Positions 32,542 through 41,570 are shown, numbered from the stretch's first letter. The stretch is DNA of 64,000 nucleotides from Collinsella tanakaei (GCF_016902615.1 NZ_JACJMB010000003.1:62001-126000); one strand, 5' to 3'. Numbers and translations are program-made. The notes: generated by a model not told the origin, from the sequence alone.

Positions 32542-33969
32542 TTATGCGCGCGGGATCCCGCAGCGCTCGGCGATCGCGGCGTCACACGTCACCAGGTCGT
32601 CGGCACTCAGATCCCCGACGCTGTTATGCCCCATCACGCGGCAGAACATGCGCAGGTCGTCGAAGGTCGCGCGGTAGAAGTTCTCCACGCGGCGCGCGGC
32701 GCGGTCCACGTCGAGGCGCGCTCTGAGCTCGGGGGCCTGCGTGGCGATCCCCATGGGGCACAGACCGCTTCCGCAGATGCGGTACTGCTGGCAGCCGAGC
32801 GCCATGAGCGACGCGGTCGCCAGCGCGACGGCGTCCGCGCCCATTGCGAGCGCCTTCACGATATCGGAAGCGACGCGCAGCCCGCCGGTGATGATGAGGC
32901 TCGCCGGCGAGCCCAGCTCGTCGAGGACACGGCGCGCCCGGGCGAGCGCAAAGATCGTGGGTACGGAGCTCGCATCGCGCAGCATCACGGGCGAGGCGCC
33001 CGTCGCCCCGCCGCGACCGTCGATGGTGATGAAATCCGCGCCCGCGGCAACCGCGACGGCGATGTCGCGCTCGATGTGGCCTGCGGCGAGCTTGATGCCG
33101 ACGGGCGCACCGAGGCTCCGCTCGCGCAGCTCATCCACGAGCGCGGTGAGGTCATCGGTGCTCGCCACGCCCGGGATGGTAGAGGGCGAGATGATGTCCT
33201 CCCCCGGCTGGCGCCCGCGGATGTGTGCGATCTCCTCGGTCACCTTCTCGCCGGGCAGGTGCCCGCCCATACCGGGCTTCGTGCCCTGGCCGATCTTGAT
33301 CTCGATGGCAGCAGCTGCCCGCAGGTTCCCGTCGGTCACCGAGTAGCGCAGCGGCGCGAACTCGAAGATGTAGCGGCTGCCCGCCGCCTCGAGCTCCTCG
33401 GGCAGGATGCCGCCCTCGCCCGAGCACATCGCCGTACCGGCCGCCGCCGCCCCGCGCGCAAGCGCGATCTTCGCCTCGCGCGACAGCGCGCCGAAGGACA
33501 TATGAGACACGAACGCCGGCCCCGCAAGCACGAGCGGACGCGCCGCCTGCGCGCCGATGGTCACGGAGATGTCCGGCGTGTCCCCCTCCTGCAGAGGCAT
33601 GGGGTCGAGCTGCGCGCCGAGCACGAGGATGTCCTCCCATGCGGGCAGCGGCAGCGTCGTGGCCATCGCGCCGTCGGCGAGCCTGCCGTGCTCGGCGAGC
33701 GCGTGGATGGTGTCCATATGGCGAATCGTCGGGTCGACCCGGCGCAGCTCCGCGGGAACGGCAAGCGACGCGTCCGCCTCCTCGGTCGCGGGAGCGGGCG
33801 CGACATCCGCCTCCCCGTCCGGCAGCGGCGTCACCCCGTCATCGGCCACCCGGTAGAACCCCGACGCGTCGGCGCCGCACATGGGACAGCGCTCGAGTGT
33901 CGAAAACGGCGCCCCCTCAACATCCTCGTCATAGACCCAACCGCACATCGGACACCGATACTTCGCCAT
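32542..33969 (-). CDS. Rubredoxin domain fused to FMN-binding glutamate-synthase-like protein
   Basis: 475 aa, ATG 33969 with GGGGGAGG upstream. Residues 1-45 are a rubredoxin-type iron site (CPMCGWVYD ... CPMCGADAS). After a Pro/Ala linker comes an FMN-binding TIM-barrel domain of the glutamate-synthase central type: SHMSFGALSREAK, SGEGGI, GQGTKPGMGGHLPG, DFITIDGRGGATGASP, GADAVALATA. The 3Fe-4S cysteine set of these domains is also seen (CQQYRICGSGLCPMG). No glutaminase or GltD-like subunit is adjacent. It may take electrons through its own rubredoxin; whether it makes glutamate is uncertain. Confidence 0.85.
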   Translation of the reverse strand: MAKYRCPMCGWVYDEDVEGAPFSTLERCPMCGADASGFYRVADDGVTPLPDGEADVAPAPATEEADASLAVPAELRRVDPTIRHMDTIHALAEHGRLADGAMATTLPLPAWEDILVLGAQLDPMPLQEGDTPDISVTIGAQAARPLVLAGPAFVSHMSFGALSREAKIALARGAAAAGTAMCSGEGGILPEELEAAGSRYIFEFAPLRYSVTDGNLRAAAAIEIKIGQGTKPGMGGHLPGEKVTEEIAHIRGRQPGEDIISPSTIPGVASTDDLTALVDELRERSLGAPVGIKLAAGHIERDIAVAVAAGADFITIDGRGGATGASPVMLRDASSVPTIFALARARRVLDELGSPASLIITGGLRVASDIVKALAMGADAVALATASLMALGCQQYRICGSGLCPMGIATQAPELRARLDVDRAARRVENFYRATFDDLRMFCRVMGHNSVGDLSADDLVTCDAAIAERCGIPRA

Positions 33970-34112
33970 GAGACCTCCCCCGCTGCGACATCTTTCGAGG
34001 TCATCGTATCAACCGGACAGACGGGACCCGGACCTCATCGGCCCGGGCGCCCGCAGACGGTCGGCTTCGCGTCGCAGACGAGAAGCCAGCGGCAGGGCAA
34101 TCACGGCGTGAC

Positions 34113-34160
34113 CAAAAGCAACTGAGGACCCGGATTCCGCAGGAACCCGGGTCCTCAGTT
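34113..34160 (-). terminator. Intrinsic terminator of tgt
   Basis: Minus strand: AACTGAGGACCCGG / CCGGGTCCTCAGTT, 14-bp stem with a 13-base loop, then GCTTTT. Confidence 0.85.
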
Positions 34161-34184
34161 CGAAACCCTGTGGCAGACGGCACC

Positions 34185-35324
34185 TTAGTAATCCTGCGCC
34201 GCGGGGCTCTCCATCCAGGCGCGCTCGAACTCGGCGTAGCGCCCCTCGATGATGGCCTGACGCGCCTGGCGCATCAGGTCGAGCAGGAAGTAGATGTTGT
34301 GCATGGACAGCAGGATGCCGCCGAGCATCTCCTTCTGCGTGACCATGTGGCGGATGAGCGCGCGGCTGTAGCCGCCGGTGCACACCGGGCAGGTGCACTG
34401 AGGGTCGATGGGGCCCGCGTCGCGCGCGAAGCGGGCGTTGCGGAAGTTCAGGCGCCCCTCATGGGAGAACGCCGTGCCCATGCGGCCGGTACGGGTGGGC
34501 AGCACGCAGTCGAACATGTCGATGCCGATGCCGACGCCGCGCACGAGCGTGGTGGGGTTGCCCACGCCCATAAGATAGCGCGGCTTGGTCCGCGGCATGT
34601 GCTCGGAGACGAGCGGTGTCAGCGACTCGAACATGGTCTCGTGGTCCTCGCCCACCGAGTAGCCGCCGATGCCGTAGCCCGGGAAGTCGCCGCACTCCTC
34701 GAGGTGGCGCAGGCTCCTCAGGCGCAAATCGAGATGCATGCCGCCCTGCACGATGCCGAACAGCGCCTGGTCGGGACGGGTGTGCGCCTTGTAGCAGCGC
34801 TCGGCCCACATGCTGGAGAGCTCCACGGCGCGCTCCACGTAGGCGCGCGTGGCCGGGTAGCCCGGGCACTGGTCGAGCTGCATGCAGATGTCGCTGCCGA
34901 GCTTCTGGGCGATGGCCATGTTGTCCTCGGGCGTCCAGAAGATGTGGCTGCCGTCGTAATCGGTGGCGATGAAGCGCACGCCGTCGTCGGTGAGCTTGAC
35001 GGCGTCGCCGTGGGAGAACACCTGGAAGCCGCCCGAGTCGGTGAGGATCGGCCCGTGCCAGTTCATGAAGGCGTGAAGGCCGCCGAGCTCGTCGATGAGG
35101 TCGGCACCGGGGCGCATGGCCAGGTGGTAGGTGTTCGCGAGCACGATCTGGGCCCCCAACTCGCGCACGGTCTCGGTGGGGATGCCCTTGACGTTCGCCT
35201 TCGTGCCCACCGGCATGAAGATGGGCGTCTCGATGTCGCCATGCGGCGTGTGCAGGATGCCTGCGCGCGCGTGGGTCTTCGGGTCCTCGGCGACGATATC
35301 GTAGGTGAAGAGCTTCTGGTCCAT
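34185..35324 (-). CDS. tgt: Queuine tRNA-ribosyltransferase
   Basis: 379 aa from ATG 35324 with AAGGAG upstream; the frame is open far upstream but unlikely to be coding. Catalytic and binding motifs: LTDSGGFQVFS (Asp ~95), FGIVQGGMHLDLR, GIGGYSVGE, the nucleophile Asp in GIDMFDCVLPTRTGR, and the zinc site CTCPVC..CTGGYSRALIRH-type C-terminal cluster (CTCPVCTGGYSRALIRH, ~307-323). It exchanges G34 of Asp/Asn/His/Tyr tRNAs for preQ1 or queuine. No queA or other queuosine genes lie in the window. Confidence 0.96.
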   Translation of the reverse strand: MDQKLFTYDIVAEDPKTHARAGILHTPHGDIETPIFMPVGTKANVKGIPTETVRELGAQIVLANTYHLAMRPGADLIDELGGLHAFMNWHGPILTDSGGFQVFSHGDAVKLTDDGVRFIATDYDGSHIFWTPEDNMAIAQKLGSDICMQLDQCPGYPATRAYVERAVELSSMWAERCYKAHTRPDQALFGIVQGGMHLDLRLRSLRHLEECGDFPGYGIGGYSVGEDHETMFESLTPLVSEHMPRTKPRYLMGVGNPTTLVRGVGIGIDMFDCVLPTRTGRMGTAFSHEGRLNFRNARFARDAGPIDPQCTCPVCTGGYSRALIRHMVTQKEMLGGILLSMHNIYFLLDLMRQARQAIIEGRYAEFERAWMESPAAQDY

Positions 35325-35700
35325 GGGGCTCCTTGGGGTTACGTGCCTGGCGCCGTCAGCATCTCGTGACGGCCGATGTATCCGGACCAGTATAGCGTGG
35401 CCCACCAGCCCCGCCGTCCCCTCAACGGCTTCGCCACAAGCGGCGGCGCGTGACGGCGACAGAGCTCGCGTTCCGCAGGCGGGGCGCATGCCGTCACCAC
35501 GATCGCGGCCGGATGCCGCGCGGGACGGCCAGCACCCCTCGGTCCGCCCCGCCTGTTCGCATTCGGCAGGCATACAGAAACGCCCAGGTAGAGCGGCTGC
35601 AAAAAACATTTGGCACGGCTTTTTGGCCGATTTCGCATCCCGCCGACGCGCCTGGATGCTACCGTGGGGGCGCCAGGACCCCCGACGCGAAAGGAACCGC
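35325..35700. other. 376-bp divergent region between tgt and the XRE gene
   Basis: A minus-strand TATACT (35389-35394) may be the -10 of tgt. The remainder is GC-rich and holds no gene or RNA I can recognise. Confidence 0.35.
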
Positions 35701-36297
35701 GTGGAACTCGGACAACGCATCAAAGAGCACCGCGCCCGCCTGGGGATGTCCCAAACCGATCTGGCCCGCGAGGTGTTCGTGACGAGGCAGACCGTATCCA
35801 ACTGGGAGACGCAGCGCACCTACCCGGACGCCCAGAGCCTCCTGCTCATGAGCCGCCTGTTCGGCGTGAGCGTCGATGCGCTCCTCGAAGACGACACGAG
35901 CGAGATGCACGAGGCGCTCGCCGCGGGCTCGAAGCGGATGGGGAGGCTCGGCATCGCCATGGGGGCCTTCGGCCTCGCATGCGGGCTGTGGGTCTTCGCC
36001 GGCATCGTGCTCGACCTCGACCTCATCGCCATCGCGGTGCCCGCCGCGCTGCTGTTCATACCCGCGTCGTCGGCCGCCTTCATGATCGACAAGATGCGCC
36101 ACGACCATCAGCTGTACGCCTACCAATCGGTCCTGGCGTTTCTCGCAGGCGAGGACCCCGATGTGAACAACCGCCACAACCGACGCGTACGCGACCACTG
36201 GGTCGCGCGGCGCGTCGTGCAGACCGTGCTCGCCATCATCGTCGGCATCTGCTGCGGCTGGGGCGCCGCGAGCATCATCTCCGCCCTGGTGGGTTAG
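35701..36297 (+). CDS. XRE-type HTH regulator with membrane domain
   Basis: 198 aa from GTG 35701, with AAAGGAA before it. Residues ~3-57 are a classical Cro/CI helix-turn-helix (RIKEHRARLGMSQTDLAREVFVTRQTVSNWE, LMSRLFGVSVDALL). Three hydrophobic segments follow (~80-100, ~102-125, ~170-195), so this is a membrane-tethered DNA-binding protein. The type is common in Gram-positive bacteria, usually without a known signal. The DUF6440 gene follows 103 bases downstream in the same direction and may be its target. Confidence 0.85.
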   Translation: MELGQRIKEHRARLGMSQTDLAREVFVTRQTVSNWETQRTYPDAQSLLLMSRLFGVSVDALLEDDTSEMHEALAAGSKRMGRLGIAMGAFGLACGLWVFAGIVLDLDLIAIAVPAALLFIPASSAAFMIDKMRHDHQLYAYQSVLAFLAGEDPDVNNRHNRRVRDHWVARRVVQTVLAIIVGICCGWGAASIISALVG

Positions 36298-36350
36298 CGG
36301 CACCCCCGCCCCACACGGCAGCGCGACCGGCGGCGAGCCCTCGATATCAG

Positions 36351-36364
36351 TCAAACATGTTTGA
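36351..36364. promoter_or_regulatory. Perfect 14-bp palindrome, possible operator
   Basis: TCAAACATGTTTGA lies between the XRE regulator and the DUF6440 gene, 37 bases before the start codon. Its position and symmetry suit a regulator binding site. Confidence 0.4.
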
Positions 36365-36400
36365 ACGATAGAACGCATCCGCTTTGAGGAAAGGAACCCC

Positions 36401-36622
36401 ATGGCACACGAACGCTTCGTCGAGACGTACTCCCAGGGCGTGACCAACGTCCGCAAGATCATCATCGACACGCTCACCGGCGTGAACTACCTGTTGCTGT
36501 CGTCAAACATGACGGGCGGCTGCGGCGTCTCCATTCTGGTCGATGCCGACGGCAAGCCAATCGTCACCCCACTTGACGAAAACGACCCGGTCGCACTCGG
36601 TCAGCTGCTCGACCGCGACTAG
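36401..36622 (+). CDS. DUF6440-family small protein
   Basis: 73 aa, ATG with AAAGGAA upstream. The sequence RKIIIDTLTGVNYLLLSSN, then GGCGVSILVDADGKPIV, matches the pattern of a small family in which a disease-of-unknown-role beta-sheet protein carries D-TGVNYL and LVD-DGKP motifs. Cytoplasmic, no signal. It follows an XRE membrane regulator, with a 14-bp palindrome between. Function unknown. Confidence 0.65.
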   Translation: MAHERFVETYSQGVTNVRKIIIDTLTGVNYLLLSSNMTGGCGVSILVDADGKPIVTPLDENDPVALGQLLDRD

Positions 36623-36680
36623 ATCGCGACGGAGCAACGGCCCTCGATGTTGATCGGGGGCGCATAATGCGCCCTCGAAA

Positions 36681-36848
36681 ACGAGGAGGGCCCACTTTCA
36701 GTACTTTTTTGGAGCCGTCGTGGGAAGAGACTGCAAACGGCCAAAACGATACAGCAATTTACCTGCGGTTTTCTTGGTGGCGTTCCAGCCCGGTACGCGC
36801 TCTTCACCAGACCCCTCGAAAAAAGTACTGAAAGTGGGCCCTCCTCGT
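36681..36848. repeat. Long inverted-repeat element, copy B (168 bp)
   Basis: Arms 36681-36710 and 36819-36848 are perfect 30-bp inverted repeats. Inside are the blocks shared with copy A (870-1028): AAACGGCCAAAACGATA at ~36735-36751, TTTACCTGC, and TACGC..TCTTCACC. It occupies most of the 367-bp gap between the DUF6440 gene and the convergent aldo/keto reductase. No convincing ORF. Confidence 0.85.
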
Positions 36849-36989
36849 TGCGAGAAGCCCCAGCTGAACGCATCTGCGTACGCAACGCCGCCCGCCACCG
36901 AGCGCCTCGGGCGCAAACATGCTCGATAACGTCCCGATCGATGCATTCCGCGCCCGGGCCCGCCGTGACGGGCCCGGGCGCAGCGGCGT

Positions 36990-38126
36990 CTATTTCGCCA
37001 GGCGCGCCGCGAAGTCGGCAAGCGCACCCGGGATGTCGATCTGCTGCGGGCAGACCGCGGCGCAGCTGCCGCACCCGATGCAGGCGCTCGGCTGCTTGTC
37101 CTCGGGCAGCGAGGCAAGTGCCATCGGGGCGATGAAATCACCCGCGCCGGTCACGACGAGCTGGTTATACATAGAGAGCAAAAACGGGATGTCGAGGCCC
37201 TGCGGGCAGTGGCTCGTGCAGTAATGGCAGGCCGTGCACGGCACGGTCTTATGACCGAGCATGCCGTCAGCGACGCCCTGAAGGACCTGGCGCTCCTCGT
37301 CAGTGAGCGGCTTTTCCTCCTGAAAGGTGGCGATGTTCTCGCGCAGCTGCTCGAAGTTGGACATGCCGGACAGCGTCACGCACACCTCAGGGATGCCCTG
37401 AATGAAGCGGAACGCCCAGGCGACCGGCGCCTCGTCGGGACGCGCGGCGGCGAGCTTGGCGGCATCGACCTCGGAGAGGTTCGCGAGCTTGCCGCCGCGC
37501 ACCGGCTCCATGACCCACACCGGGAGGTTCCACTTCTTCAGCAGCTCCACCTTGCCGCGCGCATCCTGGAACTCCCAATCGAGGTAGTTGAGCTGGATCT
37601 GGCAGAACTCCATGTGCTCGCCGTACGCCTCGAGGAAGCGCTCCATGACGGGAATGGCACCGTGCGCCGAGAAGCCAAGATGCCCGATACGGCCGGCAGC
37701 TTGCTGCTTGAGTAAGTAGTCGACGATGCTGTGCTCGGGGTTCAGGTACTCGTCGATGTTCATCTCGCACACGTTGTGGATGAGGTAAAAGTCGAAGCGC
37801 TCCATGCCCGTCTTCTCGAGCTGGCGCTCGAAGATCTCCTCGACCTTGTCCATGTTCGCAAGGTCATAGCCCGGAAACTTCGTGGCGAGGTAGAACGAGT
37901 CGCGCGGGTGGCGGGCAAGCGCCGCACCCAGGGCGATCTCGGAGTTGCCGCCGTGATAGCCCCACGCGGTGTCGAAGTAATTCACGCCCTGCTCCAGCGC
38001 GTAGTCAACCATCGTGTTGACCGCATCCTGGTCGATCTTGGTGTCGTCCCCGTCGATGACCGGCAGGCGCATGGCACCGAAGCCGAGTGCAGAGAGCTTC
38101 AGATCCTGGAAATCCCGATACAGCAT
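36990..38126 (-). CDS. Aldo/keto reductase with two C-terminal 4Fe-4S clusters (copy 1)
   Basis: 378 aa from ATG 38126, chosen because GGAG is seven bases before it and only one before ATG 38132. The AKR barrel shows the catalytic set: GVNYFDTAWGYHGG (Asp, Tyr), ATKFPG (Lys) and FYLIHN (His). A ferredoxin-like tail adds CTACHYCTSHCPQG and CIGCGSCAAVCPQ, each a CxxCxxCxxxCP cluster site. Such Fe-S AKRs are common in anaerobes and probably draw electrons from ferredoxin; the substrate is unknown. Its promoter has a MerR-type 19-bp spacer (38200-38230). Confidence 0.9.
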   Translation of the reverse strand: MLYRDFQDLKLSALGFGAMRLPVIDGDDTKIDQDAVNTMVDYALEQGVNYFDTAWGYHGGNSEIALGAALARHPRDSFYLATKFPGYDLANMDKVEEIFERQLEKTGMERFDFYLIHNVCEMNIDEYLNPEHSIVDYLLKQQAAGRIGHLGFSAHGAIPVMERFLEAYGEHMEFCQIQLNYLDWEFQDARGKVELLKKWNLPVWVMEPVRGGKLANLSEVDAAKLAAARPDEAPVAWAFRFIQGIPEVCVTLSGMSNFEQLRENIATFQEEKPLTDEERQVLQGVADGMLGHKTVPCTACHYCTSHCPQGLDIPFLLSMYNQLVVTGAGDFIAPMALASLPEDKQPSACIGCGSCAAVCPQQIDIPGALADFAARLAK

Positions 38127-38199
38127 GAGCATGCTCCATTCCCGTCGCGCACCGTGGAGGCGAAGCGCGCGATGCGCATCCAATCGCTTCACGGTGACC

Positions 38200-38230
38200 A
38201 TGGTAGGTCTTGGAGCACACTCCAGGTCAA
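38200..38230 (-). promoter_or_regulatory. MerR-type promoter of the Fe-S aldo/keto reductase
   Basis: Minus strand: TTGACC (38230-38225), a 19-base spacer, TACCAT (38205-38200). The spacer contains the dyad CCTGGAG-TGTG-CTCCAAG. A 19-bp spacer with a GGAG/CTCC dyad is the hallmark of promoters activated by MerR-family proteins that untwist the DNA. No MerR gene is in the window. Confidence 0.7.
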
Positions 38231-38404
38231 GCACCGGCAAGCGGAAGTCATGGTTACAGGACCACGTGAGACGGACCCGTCGAACACGTTTTAAACGTCA
38301 CGTGACCGCACGCGCGAGCACCTCTCGCGTCCATGCGAGGGTATATCATGGGAGCGGAAAACGAAGCGCGGGCGCAAGTGCCCGCGCATATGAATGGAGC
38401 CAGC

Positions 38405-40162
38405 ATGAGCGACGAGCGCATTGAGACAGAGCCCGGCGTGAACAGCGACAACACCGCCATGGAGGATACCGAGGGGACGAAAGCGCAGAGCCCCTCGGAT
38501 ATCCAGGCAGACGAGTCCCGCAAGCCCGCGGACGACCAGAACGACGATGCGCCCGAGGAGGAGCCCACCGAAACCGATGCGGCCGGGGATGGCGAGGAGC
38601 CCGGAGACGGCGCCGACGGCGAGAACGGCGCCGACGCGCCTGCCGCCATCGAAGAGCCCGATAAGGACGACGGGGATGCTCAGACGCCTGCGGAGGCAGC
38701 CGAGGACAAACCCGATGCCGAGAAGGTCGACGAAGTCGAAGAGGGCAGCGAAGAGGACCTGCCCTCCGCAGAGGATGCAGACGAGGATACCGCCAGCTCG
38801 CTTCCCGACTTCCTCGTTCGCGACGAGGACGGGAACTTCGGCGACGACCCAGAACCGCTGCCCGAGGGCTTCGAGGTTATCGAGGGCGGTGCCGCCACGT
38901 CGACGGCCGCTCCCGCCGCAGCCGCGCAGCCCGAACCCGAGACCGCTCCGCACGAACCCGAAGAGCCGAAGGGCCCCTCTGCCGCCGAGGCCCTCACGCA
39001 CGCTGCCGCCGAGGCGGCGAGCACCGTGGGCACCTATATCTCCCAGGGCGTGGGCGCGGTGCGCGAGATGAGCGCCGCCAAGCGCGCACACGCCGAGGCG
39101 CGCGACATGCTCGAGGAGCTCGAGCAACGCATCGCCGACCAGACCGACGAGCTGGCGCACCGCCGCGACGTGACGGAGCGCTACCCGCAGATCGTCAGCG
39201 ACCTCACCACGCGCAAGAAGGGCGCGCAGGCGTCCATCAACGCCGCCGTCGCCCTGCAGAAGACCATCCAGGCCCAGATCGAGACGCTCAAAAAGCAGCT
39301 TGACGACATGAAGGCGGCCGACGCCGCCACAGAGAAGCGCCTGAAATCCGCCCTCGAGGCGGCCGAGCGCAAAGAGGAGGAGGCGCGCGACTCCGCGAAC
39401 CGTATGAAGCGGCGCCTCGCCGATGCCCAGCGTGGCGTCGAGAAGGCCCGCGAGGCGGCCACCTCGAGCATCGAGACCGCCCAGCACGCCGTCGAGGCCG
39501 CGTCCGCCCACCTGAACACCCTGCGCGAGGAGTACTCCGAGATCCAGCGCAACCCCTCGGCGAACTCGGCCGCATACAGCATCCGCGACACCGAGCTCTC
39601 CGGCGAGATCGCCGACGCCACCGAGGCGCTGCGCCGTGCGAACGAAGAGCTCCCGCGCGTGCAGAAGGCCGCCAAGGCGTCGCTCGAGGCCGCGCAGGCC
39701 GCTGTCGCCGAGGCCGAGCGCCCCATCAACGAGGCGAAGGAGGCCTTCCGCCTGATCTGCGACCAGACCGCCGCCGCGCGCGACGAGCTGGAGGCCGCGC
39801 GCAAGGACGCCGCCGACCGGCAGAAAGCCGCAAAGGCGAAGGTCGCCGAGCAGGAGCGCAGCCTGAAGGAGCAACAGGAGCAGCAGACCGCCGGCGAGCG
39901 CGAGATCGAAGAGACGGACCGCGCCATCGCCGACGCCGCGAGCATCCACGATCACCCCGAGGTCACCGAGCGCATCGCCGCCGCACTTTCCGCCGACATC
40001 GCCGAGCGCGACGAGCTGCTGCCGCAGGTGGAAACGCTTGCCGCCACCGAGGCGACGGTCCGCGAGCGCACGCGCGCCTCGCGCCTGCGCTTCATCGGCA
40101 TCATCGCCGTCGCCGTCGCCATCGTGCTCGTCATCGTCGCCATCGTCCTGCTCGTTTTCTAG
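38405..40162 (+). CDS. Long coiled-coil, tail-anchored membrane protein
   Basis: 585 aa from ATG 38405 with GGAG upstream. Residues ~1-190 are very acidic and disordered (Glu/Asp/Pro/Ala-rich). From ~215 to ~550 is an almost unbroken Ala/Glu/Lys/Arg-rich alpha-helical coiled coil with heptad character, one break near NPSANSAAYS. The end is a single membrane helix (FIGIIAVAVAIVLVIVAIVLLVF) with no tail. So it is a cytoplasmic rod fixed to the membrane by its C terminus. No homologue comes to mind; an envelope-organising or spacer role is a guess from shape. Confidence 0.7.
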   Translation: MSDERIETEPGVNSDNTAMEDTEGTKAQSPSDIQADESRKPADDQNDDAPEEEPTETDAAGDGEEPGDGADGENGADAPAAIEEPDKDDGDAQTPAEAAEDKPDAEKVDEVEEGSEEDLPSAEDADEDTASSLPDFLVRDEDGNFGDDPEPLPEGFEVIEGGAATSTAAPAAAAQPEPETAPHEPEEPKGPSAAEALTHAAAEAASTVGTYISQGVGAVREMSAAKRAHAEARDMLEELEQRIADQTDELAHRRDVTERYPQIVSDLTTRKKGAQASINAAVALQKTIQAQIETLKKQLDDMKAADAATEKRLKSALEAAERKEEEARDSANRMKRRLADAQRGVEKAREAATSSIETAQHAVEAASAHLNTLREEYSEIQRNPSANSAAYSIRDTELSGEIADATEALRRANEELPRVQKAAKASLEAAQAAVAEAERPINEAKEAFRLICDQTAAARDELEAARKDAADRQKAAKAKVAEQERSLKEQQEQQTAGEREIEETDRAIADAASIHDHPEVTERIAAALSADIAERDELLPQVETLAATEATVRERTRASRLRFIGIIAVAVAIVLVIVAIVLLVF

Positions 40163-40244
40163 ACCTTATCGCCGCGGGTGCGCGCTGCCACCTCTGCGCG
40201 CGCCCGCGGCATCTGTGTATCCCCCACCCTGAAAGGATCAGGTT

Positions 40245-41570
40245 TTGCTTTCGGAACGCATGCTCACCGGTGTCATCAAGACCATGACCAAGCACGAGCT
40301 CCAGATGGAGCCCGTGACCGAGAAGATGATGCCGGGGCCCAAGCCCGGCATGCACTACATGCTCTACATGCATATCCCCTTCTGCGAGCGACTCTGCCCG
40401 TACTGCAGCTTCAACCGCTATCCGTTCCGCGAAGAGATCGCGCGCCCCTACTTCAAGAACCTGCGGCGCGAGATGCTCATGCTGAAGGACCTCGGATACG
40501 ATTTCGAGAGCGTCTACTGTGGCGGCGGCACGCCGACCATCATGATCGACGAGCTGTGCGAGACGCTCGACATGGCGCGCGACCTGTTCTCCATCCGCGA
40601 GGTCTCGAGCGAGACAAACCCCAACCACCTGACGAAGCCGTATCTGGAGAAGCTGACCGGCCGCGTGCAGCGCCTGTCGGTGGGCGTCCAGAGCTTCAAC
40701 GACGACCTGCTGCGCCAGATGGACCGCTATGAGAAATACGGCAGCGGCGCCGAGATCTTCGAGCGCATCGGCGAGGCGAAAGACTACTTCGACATCCTGA
40801 ACGTCGACATGATCTTCAACTTCCCCTCGCAGACCCCCGACGTCCTCATGCACGACGTCGAGATGATCCGCGCCTGCGGTTGCCAGCAGACCACGTTCTC
40901 GCCGCTGTATTTCTCGCGCGCCACGACCAAGAAGATGCTCGACACGCTCGGGCACCCCGCCTATGCGCGCGAGTACGAGTACTACCTCATGCTCGACGAG
41001 GCGCTCGCCGAGGGCGCAGACGCCGCGTTCGACCGTCGCACCGTCTGGACGTTCAACCGCCGCGGGCAGGACCTGCACGCCTGCGGCGAGGTGCCGGTCG
41101 ACGAATTCGGCGTGACCTATGAGGAGTACCCCGCCATCGGCAGCGGCGCCGTCACGCACCTGGACGGCACGATCTACGTGAACACGTTCTCGCTCGCGCA
41201 GTACAACGCCGACATCGAGGCCGGCCACATGTCGCTCATGGGCAAGACGAAGATGAGCAAGCGCGACCTCATGCGCTACCGCTTCATGCAAGACCTCTAC
41301 TCGCTGCGCCTGGACAAGCACCGCTTCGAGGCCGATTTCGGCGAGACGGTCGAGCACGGCCTGCCGGTAGAGATGGCGTTCATGCGCGCGAACGGCGCCT
41401 TCGCCACCGACACCGCAGACGAGCTCACGCTGACGCCGAAGGGCCGCTACTACGCCCTCGTCATGCAGCGCCAGTTCCTCTCCGGCTTAAACGAGCTGCG
41501 CGACCAGGCGCGCGCCGCGCTCACCGGCCCCGAGCACGAGCTGCTCTTCGGCGACGGCACGCCGGCGTAG
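40245..41570 (+). CDS. Coproporphyrinogen-III-oxidase-like (HemW-type) radical SAM protein
   Basis: 441 aa. TTG 40245 with AAAGGAT seven bases before is preferred; ATG 40260 is possible. The radical SAM cluster CERLCPYCSFN (CxxxCxxC, ~residues 47-55) is preceded by MHIPF, and is followed by YCGGGTPTIM, LSVGVQSFND and NVDMIFNFPSQT. This is the HemN/HemW arrangement. Family members include heme chaperones (HemW), methylases and true oxidases; the C-terminal HemN-type domain here is divergent. No heme genes are nearby, so true heme synthesis is doubtful. Confidence 0.85.
   Translation: MLSERMLTGVIKTMTKHELQMEPVTEKMMPGPKPGMHYMLYMHIPFCERLCPYCSFNRYPFREEIARPYFKNLRREMLMLKDLGYDFESVYCGGGTPTIMIDELCETLDMARDLFSIREVSSETNPNHLTKPYLEKLTGRVQRLSVGVQSFNDDLLRQMDRYEKYGSGAEIFERIGEAKDYFDILNVDMIFNFPSQTPDVLMHDVEMIRACGCQQTTFSPLYFSRATTKKMLDTLGHPAYAREYEYYLMLDEALAEGADAAFDRRTVWTFNRRGQDLHACGEVPVDEFGVTYEEYPAIGSGAVTHLDGTIYVNTFSLAQYNADIEAGHMSLMGKTKMSKRDLMRYRFMQDLYSLRLDKHRFEADFGETVEHGLPVEMAFMRANGAFATDTADELTLTPKGRYYALVMQRQFLSGLNELRDQARAALTGPEHELLFGDGTPA

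Noticed and set aside
36698-37141. Peptides encoded on the minus strand inside the palindromic element copies
   Set aside because: The open frames in copies A and B resemble each other (IVLAV) but this follows from DNA similarity; one ends in a stop inside the element. No ribosome site, so coding is not supported.
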